DNA of 64,000 bases, taken from assembly GCA_002400415.1 (NCBI GenBank), contig DGQP01000002.1, forward strand, positions 1-64,000. Reading direction: 5' to 3'. Below the pieces are notes generated by a model. It was not told where the DNA came from and made no database searches. It was given only the letters and a program-made list of their open reading frames with translations. Origin of the DNA: Chitinophagaceae bacterium UBA4411. GTDB taxonomy: Bacteria > Bacteroidota > Bacteroidia > Chitinophagales > Chitinophagaceae. The position numbers were made by a program, and so were the translations under genes. Shown in pieces: positions 18,226 through 27,208 of this stretch; within the stretch, counting starts at the first letter, position 1; every line of letters starts with the position of its first letter.

Positions 18226-18265
18226 AAAGGGAAGTATTTAGGATAATTCCTAAATACTTCCCTTT
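18226..18265 (-). terminator. 18-bp hairpin terminator directly behind tRNA-Cys
   Basis: AAAGGGAAGTATTTAGGA (18226-18243) pairs perfectly with 18248-18265 around a 4-base loop. In the tRNA transcript the hairpin begins one base after the discriminator and is followed by TTTTCTTTT. Confidence 0.9.
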
Positions 18266-18266
18266 G

Positions 18267-18337
18267 AGGTCCCTAGCGGATTCGAACCGCTGTACGAGCT
18301 TTTGCAGAGCTCTGCCTAGCCACTCGGCCAAAGGACC
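18267..18337 (-). tRNA. tRNA-Cys (GCA)
   Basis: The reverse strand folds as a 71-nt tRNA. The acceptor GGTCCTT pairs with AGGGACC (one G-U pair), the D arm is GCC...GGC, the anticodon stem GAGCT/AGCTC encloses the loop CTGCAAA with anticodon GCA, and the T arm AGCGG-TTCGAAT-CCGCT is perfect. The discriminator is U, as in tRNA-Cys. CCA is not encoded. It is divergent from the nucleoside phosphorylase gene; a near-consensus -7 box (TATTTTCG, 18354-18361 minus) lies just upstream. Confidence 0.97.
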
Positions 18338-18341
18338 ATTT

Positions 18342-18372
18342 TTTGAACAGCTGCGAAAATAGGATATTTTTG
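18342..18372 (+). promoter_or_regulatory. Consensus Bacteroidota promoter of the nucleoside phosphorylase gene
   Basis: TTTG at 18342-18345, a 19-base spacer, then TATTTTTG at 18365-18372: a full match to TTTG-N19-TAnnTTTG. It lies 37 bases before the ATG. Its spacer contains the likely -7 box of the divergent tRNA-Cys gene. Confidence 0.7.
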
Positions 18373-18409
18373 TTAATTGCTATTATTCATCCCCTTATAA
18401 AAAAGCTAT

Positions 18410-19288
18410 ATGAGCCGTATTGCAGAATCCGAAATGATCATCAACGACCGGGGCGCCATCTATCACCTGGACCTCCGCCCGGAAGAAGTTGCAGGCACAA
18501 TCGTTACCGTCGGCGACCCCGACCGGGTAAAAGAACTCAGCAAATATTTTGACAGCGTGGAAGTGAAAAGACAGCACCGGGAATTCATCAGCCATACCGG
18601 TTATATCGGTAAAAAAAGAATCACCGTTCTTTCCTCCGGTATCGGGCCTGATAATATTGATATCGTACTGAACGAACTGGATGCCCTGGCCAATATTGAT
18701 TTTACAACCCGGGAGATCAAAAAAAATCTCACTTCGCTGAATATTATCCGTCTCGGCACTTCAGGTTCTTTGCAGGCCGATATACCGGTGGATAGTTTTG
18801 TGGCTTCCACGCATGGGCTGGGTGTTGATAACCTGCTGAACTTTTACCGCCATGAGCAGAATGATGAAGAACAGCAGTTATTACATTCTTTTATTACACA
18901 TACCCAAATTCACGGGCAGATCGGTAATCCCTATATCAGCAGCGGAGCCGGTTCTTTAGTCAAGCATTTTGTAAAAGATTTTCATCATGGCATCACAGTT
19001 ACCTGTCCCGGTTTTTACGGGCCGCAGGGAAGGATATTGCGGTTAGGAATCCGCAATCCCGAACTGATCAACCGGCTGACTGATTTCCGTTTCGGGCAGC
19101 ACCGGATCACTAATTTTGAAATGGAAACCTCGGCTATCTATGGCCTGGGAAAATTATTAGGCCATAATTGCCTTGCCATTAATGCCATTGTTGCCAACCG
19201 GGTGAAAAAAGAATTTTCAAAAGACGGGAAAGCCTTGGTGGAAAACCTGATTAAAAAATTTATTGACATCTTTGATTCAAGTATATAA
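18410..19288 (+). CDS. Nucleoside phosphorylase (uridine phosphorylase-like)
   Basis: A 292-residue cytosolic enzyme of the PNP/UDP phosphorylase family, which splits nucleosides with phosphate to base and ribose-1-phosphate. Seen motifs: VGDPDRVKELSKYF near residue 34 (phosphate loop, uridine-phosphorylase style), SSGIGPDNIDI near 75, RLGTSGSLQ near 113 and FEMETSAIYGLGKLLGH near 237, which holds the substrate-binding Glu-Met-Glu. Substrate choice between uridine and other nucleosides cannot be settled by eye. It could in principle act as futalosine hydrolase (mqnB), since the genome uses that route, but the sequence looks more like Udp. dapF follows after 3 bases, forming an operon. Confidence 0.87.
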   Translation: MSRIAESEMIINDRGAIYHLDLRPEEVAGTIVTVGDPDRVKELSKYFDSVEVKRQHREFISHTGYIGKKRITVLSSGIGPDNIDIVLNELDALANIDFTTREIKKNLTSLNIIRLGTSGSLQADIPVDSFVASTHGLGVDNLLNFYRHEQNDEEQQLLHSFITHTQIHGQIGNPYISSGAGSLVKHFVKDFHHGITVTCPGFYGPQGRILRLGIRNPELINRLTDFRFGQHRITNFEMETSAIYGLGKLLGHNCLAINAIVANRVKKEFSKDGKALVENLIKKFIDIFDSSI

Positions 19289-19291
19289 TTA

Positions 19292-20080
19292 ATGCAGCTA
19301 CATTTTCACAAATACCAGGGAACTGGTAATGATTTTATTATTGCCGACAACAGGAAGAATGACTATTCATCCCTCACAACCGACCAGATAAGACGGCTCT
19401 GCGACCGCCGCTTTGGCATTGGCGCCGATGGCCTGATGCTCCTGAATGAAAAACCGGGGTATGATTTTGAAATGAAATACTTTAATGCCGACGGGCGGGA
19501 AGGCAGCATGTGCGGAAACGGGGGGCGTTGTATCGTAAAGTTTGCATACCATTTGAATATCCATAAAGACGTATATAAGTTTATAGCGGCTGACGGGGAA
19601 CATGAAGCTGAGATTGATACCGATGGTATCGTTTCCCTGAAAATGAAAGATGTTGACAAAATCGGGAGAGTGCACGGCGATTTTGTGCTGGATACAGGTT
19701 CCCCCCACTATGTAAAAATTGTAGCCGATGTGATGAGCCTTGACGTGTATAAAAAAGGCCGCGATATCCGGTACAGCAAGGACTATGAACAGGAAGGCAT
19801 CAATGTGAATTTTGTGGAGCAGATGACGGAGGTGGACCATATCCTTGTCCGTACTTATGAAAGAGGGGTGGAAGACGAAACCTATTCCTGCGGTACAGGG
19901 GTTACAGCTGCTGCTTTAATTTCTTATCATAACGAAAATGGTTTTAATGATGTGGAGGTAAAAACACTGGGGGGAAAATTGACCGTTGAGTTTGACCGTT
20001 CGGATGAAGACCGCTATACCAATATCTGGCTCTGCGGGCCGGCTGAAAAAGTCTTTGAAGGAAAAGTGGACATAAAATAA
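19292..20080 (+). CDS. dapF: Diaminopimelate epimerase
   Basis: Cytosolic PLP-independent racemase that converts LL- to meso-diaminopimelate for lysine and peptidoglycan synthesis. The two catalytic cysteines sit in MCGNGGRC (about residue 73) and YSCGTGVTAAAL (about residue 200). The N terminus HKYQGTGNDFIIADN is the family hallmark. 262 residues, normal length. It lies 3 bases after the nucleoside phosphorylase gene, so both use the promoter at 18.35 kb, although the two activities are unrelated. Confidence 0.97.
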   Translation: MQLHFHKYQGTGNDFIIADNRKNDYSSLTTDQIRRLCDRRFGIGADGLMLLNEKPGYDFEMKYFNADGREGSMCGNGGRCIVKFAYHLNIHKDVYKFIAADGEHEAEIDTDGIVSLKMKDVDKIGRVHGDFVLDTGSPHYVKIVADVMSLDVYKKGRDIRYSKDYEQEGINVNFVEQMTEVDHILVRTYERGVEDETYSCGTGVTAAALISYHNENGFNDVEVKTLGGKLTVEFDRSDEDRYTNIWLCGPAEKVFEGKVDIK

Positions 20081-20178
20081 CGATATAATAATACAGGCCG
20101 GAGTGAATTCAATCCTCACAGGTCAACATTTCTTCAGACCTGACGGCAGGCAGGCCTCCGACTTCCGGCTTCCTCCCC

Positions 20179-20186
20179 TACCTTTG
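20179..20186 (+). promoter_or_regulatory. Predicted -7 box (TACCTTTG) of corA
   Basis: An exact TAnnTTTG match ending only 7 bases before the corA ATG, which predicts a leaderless or nearly leaderless mRNA. No clear -33 TTG was found. Confidence 0.5.
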
Positions 20187-20193
20187 CGCCACC

Positions 20194-21132
20194 ATGATCC
20201 AGTACTTTAAAAATATCGACCACAAGACCGTTGAAATCGATAAGCCGGAGATCGGCTCATGGATCAATGTATTGCCACCGCTGAAGCAGGAAGAGTTCTC
20301 TGAATTATCATCCGGCCTTGAAATACCTATCGACTTCCTGACCGACTCACTGGATATAGACGAAAGAAGCCGTTTTGAGGAAGAAGATAATGTGAGGCTG
20401 ATTGTTATCAAGACGCCGACAGAAAATAACTCCTTCAACGACAGTGATGCTTTTTATATCACCATCCCGATCTGTATCATTTTAACGCATAACCAGATTG
20501 TAACGGTAAATTCTTTCGAGAACCAGGCCATCAAAAAATTCCTGAACACCTTTCCAAACCGGAACCCGGAAAAAAAGAATATGATGGTGCTGAAGATCTT
20601 TGAAAAGATCGTTCAGAATTTCATGGACCACCTGAAAGAGATCAACCAGCGGAGGAATATCCTGGAGCAAAAACTATACGCAGCCAGTGAGAATGAACAA
20701 TTGCTGCAACTGATGCGGATCCAGAAAAGCCTGGTCTACTTTGTTACAGCACTCCGTTCCAATGAAATGCTGCTGATGAAACTGGAACGGACCAATTTCC
20801 TCGGCCTGAATGAAGATGAAAAAGAATTCCTGAATGACCTGATCGTTGATAATTCACAGGCCCTTGAAATGGCAAATATTTATGCCAATATCCTGAGCAG
20901 CACACTGGATGCATTTGCCAGTATCATTGCCAATAACCAGAACCAGGTGTTGAAACGCCTCGCGGTGATCACCATCGTTCTTACCTTCCCGGTGCTGATC
21001 GCCAGTATTTTTGGTATGAATGTACCCAGCGGCTTTGAGCATTCTTCATATGCCTTCTATATAGTGGTTTTCTTCTCCTTAGTTGTGGCGCTGGCTATCG
21101 GCTGGCTCTTTCTTCGTAAAAAAATATTCTGA
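20194..21132 (+). CDS. corA: CorA-family magnesium/divalent metal transporter
   Basis: A 312-residue inner-membrane channel of the CorA family. A long cytoplasmic helical domain (residues 1-245) precedes two C-terminal membrane helices. The first ends in the signature GMN (IFGMNVPSGFEHSS, about residue 272) that forms the selectivity filter, and the second ends in a Lys/Arg-rich tail (FLRKKIF). The loop after GMN differs from the classic MPEL form, as in many Bacteroidota members. Its own promoter box precedes it, and a Nudix gene follows after 5 bases in the same direction. Confidence 0.92.
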   Translation: MIQYFKNIDHKTVEIDKPEIGSWINVLPPLKQEEFSELSSGLEIPIDFLTDSLDIDERSRFEEEDNVRLIVIKTPTENNSFNDSDAFYITIPICIILTHNQIVTVNSFENQAIKKFLNTFPNRNPEKKNMMVLKIFEKIVQNFMDHLKEINQRRNILEQKLYAASENEQLLQLMRIQKSLVYFVTALRSNEMLLMKLERTNFLGLNEDEKEFLNDLIVDNSQALEMANIYANILSSTLDAFASIIANNQNQVLKRLAVITIVLTFPVLIASIFGMNVPSGFEHSSYAFYIVVFFSLVVALAIGWLFLRKKIF

Positions 21133-21137
21133 CCCGT

Positions 21138-21602
21138 ATGCAGTATTTTAATATCCGTGTTTATGGTATCCTGATCAATGAACATAAACAGGTATTGGTG
21201 AGTGATGAATATATCCGGGGTAACTATTACACCAAATTTCCCGGCGGCGGGCTTGAGTTTGGTGAAGGAACAAGAGACTGCCTGGCAAGAGAATTCATGG
21301 AGGAAATGAACTTGAAAGTGGAAGTGGGTGATCATATTTACACCACAGATTATTTTCAGATGTCGGCTTTCAACCCGGAGCACCAGATCATTTCCATCTA
21401 CTATTTCGCCAGGGCCCTGGAAACGATCAAAGCACCCTTACGTTCAAAACCTTTTGATTTTGACGAACGGGAACTGGCAATTTATGCAGAGAAAAGAGAA
21501 ACAGAAACCTTCCGGTTCATTAACTGGGAAGATTTTTCCGAAGAGCAGGTAACCCTGCCGATAGATAAGATCGTTTCAAAAATGGTAAAAGAAAATTTCT
21601 AA
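21138..21602 (+). CDS. Nudix hydrolase
   Basis: A 154-residue cytosolic hydrolase of nucleoside diphosphate-linked substrates. The Nudix box is clear: GGGLEFGEGTRDCLAREFMEE (the GX5EX7REUXEE pattern) at about residues 36-56, where the Glu residues bind Mg. Substrate is not predictable. It is co-transcribed with corA. Its stop overlaps the stop of the convergent yhhQ-like gene by the tetramer CTAA. Confidence 0.93.
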   Translation: MQYFNIRVYGILINEHKQVLVSDEYIRGNYYTKFPGGGLEFGEGTRDCLAREFMEEMNLKVEVGDHIYTTDYFQMSAFNPEHQIISIYYFARALETIKAPLRSKPFDFDERELAIYAEKRETETFRFINWEDFSEEQVTLPIDKIVSKMVKENF

Positions 21603-22396
21603 TTATCCTTCATGGCCGCCGCTTTCATTGCAGCAGCCTGCTCATGCCCGAGGTATTTTTCAATCCAGCCATGCACAAGGTAAATCACCGGAGTCAATAA
21701 TACGGCAACAATAAATTTATAGATGTAGTTCCCAATACAGATTGTCATCACCAGGCCAATACTCCAGGGTTGTCCCTGGTTGGACGAGATGCGTGGCCCG
21801 ATATAAAAAGCAATAAACAGCACCACGAAACTATCCACGAACTGCGATACAACCGTGGAACCTGTTGACCGCAACCAGATACTCTTCTCCCCGGTTATTT
21901 TTTTGATTTTATGAAAAATAAAAACATCCAGTATCTGTCCTATTAAAAAAGCCACCAGTGATCCGATAATGATCCACTGGCTTTGGCCGAAGATAGCCTG
22001 GTACGCTTTATCCGCATCCGGTACGCCCTGCGCCGCATAGTTACCGGTCCAAAAACCTGCCGGCGTAAGATGAATAGCTCCCTGGAACATTATAAATGCA
22101 TAACTGATCAGCCCAGCCGTAAGAAAAGAAAGAAACCTCACCCCTTTCATCCCATAATACTCATTGATGATATCGGTCATAATAAATACGACCGGCCAAA
22201 GCAAAACCCCTGCTGTTAAATTGAAAGAAAAAGTATTGCCCAGTATATGCAGCTGCAGGGGATTGATACCAAAAGTTTCTTCCAGCGAAAACAATTTCAC
22301 ACCCATCACTTCTGCAATCAGTGCATTCGCTATAAAAAAACCACCCAATAAAAGAAAAAGCCGGGTCGGTTTACTTTTGATGATAGTATGGATCAT
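21599..22396 (-). CDS. yhhQ: Queuosine precursor transporter, YhhQ/VUT family
   Basis: A 265-residue membrane protein with about six helices. NALIAEVMGVKLF, DIINEYYGMKGVRF and QFVDSFVVLFIAFYIGP match the YhhQ (DUF165, Vut_1) family, which imports queuosine precursors for tRNA modification in E. coli. The C terminus has a short Ala/Met/Lys-rich repeat (AAAMKAAAMKDN). It overlaps the upstream small membrane-protein gene by 26 bases and shares a 4-base stop overlap with the convergent Nudix gene. No preQ1 riboswitch was recognised upstream. Confidence 0.88.
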   Translation of the reverse strand: MIHTIIKSKPTRLFLLLGGFFIANALIAEVMGVKLFSLEETFGINPLQLHILGNTFSFNLTAGVLLWPVVFIMTDIINEYYGMKGVRFLSFLTAGLISYAFIMFQGAIHLTPAGFWTGNYAAQGVPDADKAYQAIFGQSQWIIIGSLVAFLIGQILDVFIFHKIKKITGEKSIWLRSTGSTVVSQFVDSFVVLFIAFYIGPRISSNQGQPWSIGLVMTICIGNYIYKFIVAVLLTPVIYLVHGWIEKYLGHEQAAAMKAAAMKDN

Positions 22397-22679
22397 TCAG
22401 GTAAAAGATATAAAATAAAAGAACAAATAAGAAAATGATATTCGCTATTACCAACCAGCGGGGGATAAAATTGTTCAATTTTTTTCCTGCTATAATTACC
22501 CCGAGATAACAAAGAACAGTAACAGGTACCACCAGTAACCCGATGGCATAACCGATAATAATGATCGTGGATGAAAAGGCTTCATCATGTGTCCATTCCC
22601 ATATCGCCACCGAAAGGGATAAGAGGAAAAAAATACCGCAGATGAATGCCAAACGGGATAAAAATAAAAGCCAGCGCAT
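22371..22679 (-). CDS. Small membrane protein, three predicted helices
   Basis: A 102-residue protein almost entirely of hydrophobic helices (about residues 3-27, 37-62, 74-94) with a short charged tail. It overlaps the start of yhhQ by 26 bases, so the two are an operon. I do not recognise the family. Confidence 0.65.
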   Translation of the reverse strand: MRWLLFLSRLAFICGIFFLLSLSVAIWEWTHDEAFSSTIIIIGYAIGLLVVPVTVLCYLGVIIAGKKLNNFIPRWLVIANIIFLFVLLFYIFYLNDPYYHQK

Positions 22680-22733
22680 GGGCGAATTTCGTGTAAAATA
22701 GCATTATTTTGTCAGCCTAATATTTACCAATTT

Positions 22734-25268
22734 ATGAAGCAGGGATTGTTCCGGAAAGCCTTACCCCACCTGATTGCCATAGCTATCTTTATCATTATCG
22801 CACTGATCTATTGCAAACCTGCCCTTGATGGCCAGGTATTGCAGCAATCGGATATCACCATCTGGAAAGGCGCCGTCCAGCAATCCGTTAATTATGCAGC
22901 CACCCATGATGGCCAGTATCCTTTATGGACCAATGCCCTGCTGGGTGGTATGCCAACTTTTCAAATTGGTTACCCGTCCAATAATTTCATCCCGGGTATT
23001 GTCACCACAGTCATGACCCTGAACCTGCCGGCCCCCATTTCTTATTTCTTTTTAGCCTGTATCAGTTTCTATATTCTCAGTATTATCCTGAAAGTAAATC
23101 CTTATGTCGGCATCATGGGTTCACTGGCTTTTGCCTATGCCACTTATAACCCCATTATCATCAGTGTGGGGCATCTCACTAAGATGATGACGATGGCCTA
23201 TATGCCGGTATTGCTGGGTTCCATTCTTCTTATCTATGAAAAAAAATATTGGCTGGGCGCTGCTTTGACAGCATTGTTCAGTTGTACGATGATCTCTGAG
23301 AACCACCCGCAGATCGCATACTACTTTTTTATCATGGTGGCCATTATGACTATATTTTATGTCATCAACTGGATCAAAGCGAAAGATTTCTCACACCTGG
23401 CAAAAGCAATTGCTTTCACCGCTGTCGCTGCCCTTGTTGGTGTTGGTACGACGGCAGTTAATGTCATGTCCACGTTTGAATACCAGGAAGCCACCACCCG
23501 CGGCGGGCACACAGCGTTAACCGATACAACCAGCAAGGAACAAAGCCCGAAGAACGGGCTGAACAGGTCTTATGGTTTAAGTTATAGCCTGGATATTCCT
23601 GAAACATTTGTACTGATGGTACCGCATATGTACGGCGGCAGTTCCGATCATGAAGAAGTGGCGCAGGATAAATCAAAAGCCGTGGAAGCACTGATGACGA
23701 TGCCGCAGGAGTTACAACAGCAATTACCGCTTCGTTATTATTGGGGAGGCATCAGTAATTCATCAGGCATGGCTTATACATCGGGGCCACCCTATGCCGG
23801 AGCGATCATTTGTTTCCTGGCGATCCTTGCCTTCTTTATTATTGATAAAAGATACAGGTGGTGGATCGGCGCAGCACTGGCTGTTACCATTATGATGGCC
23901 TGGGGTAGTCATCTCGGAGCATTGAATAATTTCCTGTTTGATCATTTGCCCTTGTATAACAAGTTCAGGGCTCCTTCGATGATCCTGGTGATACCCCAAT
24001 TATTACTACCCCTGCTGGCCATACTGGGTGTAAACAGTTTTATCAACGCCGCCGATAAAAAAGCACTCTGGCCCGCGTTTAAAAAAGGCCTTATTGCAAC
24101 CGGTGCTGTGTTTGTTGTATTGCTTTTAATTTATTTTTCTTCCGGCTTTATGGGGAAGAATGATTCAGATATACTGAAGCAGGTAAGAGAGTCGAATAAT
24201 CCGCAATTGGTACAAACCGTAAAACCATTCTTTGACGGGCTGGTGGAAGACCGGAAAGGCCTGTTCATGGACAGCCTGCTCCGTTCACTGGGCTTCATTG
24301 CTGTTGCCTTTGTGTCCTTATTTCTTGTTACAAGGAATAAACTCAGCGGCATGTGGGCAGCCCTGCTGCTGGCTGCGTTTGTATTCCTTGATCTGATTCT
24401 TGTGGATACACGTTACCTGAATAAAGAGAATTTCCTGGAGCAATCTGATAATGAATCCGTATTCAACCGGAATGCCATTGACAATGAAATACTCGCTGAT
24501 ACTTCCTTTTACCGGGTAGCCGATTTGTCCGGCAACGGCAATATTGCTTCGTATAATTTTAATACCGTCGGTGGTTTCCATGCGGCAGGGCTCAGCCTTT
24601 ACCAGGACCTGCTTTACCGGGCTGTGGACCCGGAGCAGGCGGCCATCATCCAAAGATTGCAAACCACCAATACCACAGACAGCGTGAATACACCGGTATT
24701 GGATATGCTGAATGCAAAGTATTTTATTTACCGTGATAATAAGGAGACCAAGGCCAAATGGCTTAACCCGAATGCACTGGGCAACTGCTGGTTTGTATCC
24801 TCTATCAAATATGTAAAAAATGCAGATGAGGAAATGGCAGCTGTCCGTGCAAATGATCCCCGCAGCACAGCCATCGTGCAGGAAAGCTATAAAACTTCTG
24901 TACTGTTTGAGCCACAGGCTGACAGTACTGCCACGATCAGGCTGCTGAAGAATGATAATGATATTATCAGGTATACTTCCTCATCCGCCACCAACCAGTT
25001 TGCTGTATTCAGTGAGGTTTATTATAAAGCAGGGTGGAAAGCTTTTATTGATGGAAAAGAAGCGCCGATCGTAAAAACAAATTATGCCCTGCGGGGATTA
25101 TCCGTTCCTGCCGGTAAACATAGTATTGAATTCAGGTTCGAGCCTTCCGGTTATATGACAGGAAGAAAGCTGACTTCCTTTTTCTCAGGTGCATTGATCG
25201 CTTTGCTGGGACTGGGTATTTTCATGGAATGGAAAAACCGTAAGAAACAGTCTGCAGTGCCGGCATGA
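22734..25268 (+). CDS. YfhO-family multi-pass membrane protein (GT-C-like)
   Basis: An 844-residue inner-membrane protein with about a dozen helices plus a soluble C-terminal domain. QQSDITIWKGAVQQ and YPLWTNALLGGMPTF near residues 37-80 are the exoplasmic loop typical of Bacteroidota YfhO-like (GT-C fold) proteins, which use polyprenyl-linked sugars to modify surface polymers. The C-terminal part (YYKAGWKAFIDGKEAP, GLSVPAGKHSIEFRF) is beta-rich and followed by a last helix. It is the first gene of a five-gene glycosyltransferase run; its stop overlaps the next ATG (ATGA). The donor and acceptor cannot be read from sequence. Confidence 0.85.
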   Translation: MKQGLFRKALPHLIAIAIFIIIALIYCKPALDGQVLQQSDITIWKGAVQQSVNYAATHDGQYPLWTNALLGGMPTFQIGYPSNNFIPGIVTTVMTLNLPAPISYFFLACISFYILSIILKVNPYVGIMGSLAFAYATYNPIIISVGHLTKMMTMAYMPVLLGSILLIYEKKYWLGAALTALFSCTMISENHPQIAYYFFIMVAIMTIFYVINWIKAKDFSHLAKAIAFTAVAALVGVGTTAVNVMSTFEYQEATTRGGHTALTDTTSKEQSPKNGLNRSYGLSYSLDIPETFVLMVPHMYGGSSDHEEVAQDKSKAVEALMTMPQELQQQLPLRYYWGGISNSSGMAYTSGPPYAGAIICFLAILAFFIIDKRYRWWIGAALAVTIMMAWGSHLGALNNFLFDHLPLYNKFRAPSMILVIPQLLLPLLAILGVNSFINAADKKALWPAFKKGLIATGAVFVVLLLIYFSSGFMGKNDSDILKQVRESNNPQLVQTVKPFFDGLVEDRKGLFMDSLLRSLGFIAVAFVSLFLVTRNKLSGMWAALLLAAFVFLDLILVDTRYLNKENFLEQSDNESVFNRNAIDNEILADTSFYRVADLSGNGNIASYNFNTVGGFHAAGLSLYQDLLYRAVDPEQAAIIQRLQTTNTTDSVNTPVLDMLNAKYFIYRDNKETKAKWLNPNALGNCWFVSSIKYVKNADEEMAAVRANDPRSTAIVQESYKTSVLFEPQADSTATIRLLKNDNDIIRYTSSSATNQFAVFSEVYYKAGWKAFIDGKEAPIVKTNYALRGLSVPAGKHSIEFRFEPSGYMTGRKLTSFFSGALIALLGLGIFMEWKNRKKQSAVPA

Positions 25269-26368
25269 AAATACTGAGTATTGTCTGGTTCAAAGTTTTG
25301 CCTGCCAAATTTGGCGGGCAGAAAGGGATCGCTAATTTCAACCAATACCTCTCCCGCCTGCATCCATTGGTTTGTATTTGTTCAGCAGATAACGAACCCG
25401 GTGCAGATATTCCTTATAAAGTATTGCCTGTTTTACCAACGGGTAAAAAGCAATTATTACTTCCGTCAGCCTGGAGAAAAATAAAACAGGCTGCCATACA
25501 GGAAAAAGCAACCCATATTATACTGGAACATCCCTATCATGGATTGGCTGCCGTTAAAGCAGCCAGGGCAGCCGGCGCAAAACTGATTGTCCATTCTCAT
25601 AACATTGAATCAGAACGGTTCCGGCAGATCGGTAACCGCTGGTGGCGTTTACTGGCTTTGTATGAAAAATGGGTGCACTGCAAAGCGGATATGAGTCTTT
25701 TTAAAACGGAAGAAGACAAGCAATTTGCAGTTACTCATTGGGGTGTCACAGAAGCTAAATGCATGATCGTTCCTTTTGGCATTGAAAAATCTGTAAAAAA
25801 TAAAGAAGCCGCTGTATTGATAAGAGAACGGCATTCCATACCAACGAATCATAAAATACTGCTCTTTGCCGGGACCTTAGATTATCACCCGAATGCAGAA
25901 GCGGTCACATCCATTTACCAGCAACTGGCCCCGTCCCTTTCAGCAAAACAATTCCCCTGCAGCATTATCATCTGCGGGAGAAATAAAGAAGCTGCGTTTC
26001 AATATTTGAAATCATACACACACCCGGTTGTTATCATGGCTGGCGAAGTGAACGATATTGAACATTATTTTGCAGCAGCTGATGTGTTTATCAACCCGGT
26101 GCAATCCGGCGGTGGCATCCAGACCAAGAATCTTGATGCGCTGGCTTTTGACCTTGATATTGTTTGCTTTGATCACCTGCTGCAGGGCATCCCGGCTTCA
26201 TTATGCGGCAATAAGCTTTTTACAACAACGGCAGGTAACTGGGATGAATTTGCCTGCAGCATTATTAAAGCCAGCCAGCAATCAACAGCTACTCCTTCTG
26301 TCTTCTTCGACTACTTTAATTGGGAAACCATCACAAAAAAGGCGGCTGATCGTATCGCCCAACTCTAA
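25265..26368 (+). CDS. Glycosyltransferase, GT4-like
   Basis: A 367-residue GT-B fold sugar transferase acting at the cytoplasmic face. The N-terminal half has HSHNIESERF near residue 110. The C-terminal half opens with LLFAGTLDYHPNAEA near residue 198 and contains DVFINPVQSGGGIQTKNLDALA near 277, where the donor-binding acidic residue is replaced in the usual E-x7-E spot. Translationally coupled to the YfhO-type gene through a 4-base overlap. It likely adds one sugar of the local surface glycan; the substrate is unknown. Confidence 0.87.
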   Translation: MKILSIVWFKVLPAKFGGQKGIANFNQYLSRLHPLVCICSADNEPGADIPYKVLPVLPTGKKQLLLPSAWRKIKQAAIQEKATHIILEHPYHGLAAVKAARAAGAKLIVHSHNIESERFRQIGNRWWRLLALYEKWVHCKADMSLFKTEEDKQFAVTHWGVTEAKCMIVPFGIEKSVKNKEAAVLIRERHSIPTNHKILLFAGTLDYHPNAEAVTSIYQQLAPSLSAKQFPCSIIICGRNKEAAFQYLKSYTHPVVIMAGEVNDIEHYFAAADVFINPVQSGGGIQTKNLDALAFDLDIVCFDHLLQGIPASLCGNKLFTTTAGNWDEFACSIIKASQQSTATPSVFFDYFNWETITKKAADRIAQL

Positions 26369-26388
26369 ATAGTGCTTATTTTGCCGGT

Positions 26389-27207
26389 ATGAACTCTCCC
26401 TCCATCAGTATTCTGCTTCCTGCCTTCAACAGCGAAGCATTTATTGCAGAGGCCATCCGGAGTTTGCTCAACCAGACCTTTGCTGATTTTGAACTCATCA
26501 TTATCAACGATGGCTCTGCCGACAGGACGGAAGAGATCGTTTTATCATTCAACGACCAGAGAATACAATATCACCGGAATGAAAAGAACAGCGGGCTGAT
26601 CTATACCCTCAACAAAGCCATCGATCTGGCCAAAGGGGAATATATTGCCCGGATGGATGCGGACGATATATGTTTACCGGAGCGATTAAGTACACAGAAA
26701 AAATTCCTTGACCAGCATGTTGCTATCGCAGCTGTTGCTGCTCCTGTTATTTTCATTGACGGGAAAGGAAAAGAAACCGACGTATGGAAACTGGACAGGG
26801 AAACAATACTTCCTGCCCGGATAAAGAAAGTAATGCCGTATGAAAACTGTATCGCTCACCCTTCCGTTATGATCCGTGGGGTCATTCTTAAAGAATTCCG
26901 GTATAAGACTTACCAAAAAAATATCGAGGACTATGATCTCTGGCTACGGCTGCTGAACCGTGGTTATACCATTGGTAAAACAGAAATACCGTTATTATTC
27001 TACCGGGTGCATGACGCTTCTGTAACCGGCACTTCCTTAAAAAAGAAGAATTTCTTTTTTAAGCATGCCGCTATGAAACGAAAATTTCTCTGGCGGGAAC
27101 TGAAGAAAGGGCAAATCAATGGCTTTACGATAAAAGTTATAGTTTCATTTTTTGGGGACCTCGTTAAAGGAACGGGGAAATCAATAAAAAGCTTATTCAA
27201 ATCCTGA
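26389..27207 (+). CDS. Glycosyltransferase family 2
   Basis: A 272-residue GT-A enzyme. The start ISILLPAFNSEAFI, then NDGSADRT near residue 45 and the metal-binding DxD in ARMDADDICLPERL near residue 88, are classic GT2 features. The acceptor-site segment ENIEDYDLWLRL is present (here NIEDYDLWLRL). No membrane helix is seen. It lies 20 bases after the preceding GT and 1 base before the next, within one operon. Confidence 0.9.
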   Translation: MNSPSISILLPAFNSEAFIAEAIRSLLNQTFADFELIIINDGSADRTEEIVLSFNDQRIQYHRNEKNSGLIYTLNKAIDLAKGEYIARMDADDICLPERLSTQKKFLDQHVAIAAVAAPVIFIDGKGKETDVWKLDRETILPARIKKVMPYENCIAHPSVMIRGVILKEFRYKTYQKNIEDYDLWLRLLNRGYTIGKTEIPLLFYRVHDASVTGTSLKKKNFFFKHAAMKRKFLWRELKKGQINGFTIKVIVSFFGDLVKGTGKSIKSLFKS

Positions 27208-27208
27208 G

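Noticed and set aside
19367..19840. A 157-codon minus-strand frame opposite dapF
   Set aside because: dapF is complete with both catalytic cysteines; the reverse frame has no coding features.
20081..20193. A riboswitch (M-box type) before corA
   Set aside because: The gap is 113 bases and the promoter box lies at its very end, so no leader would be transcribed.
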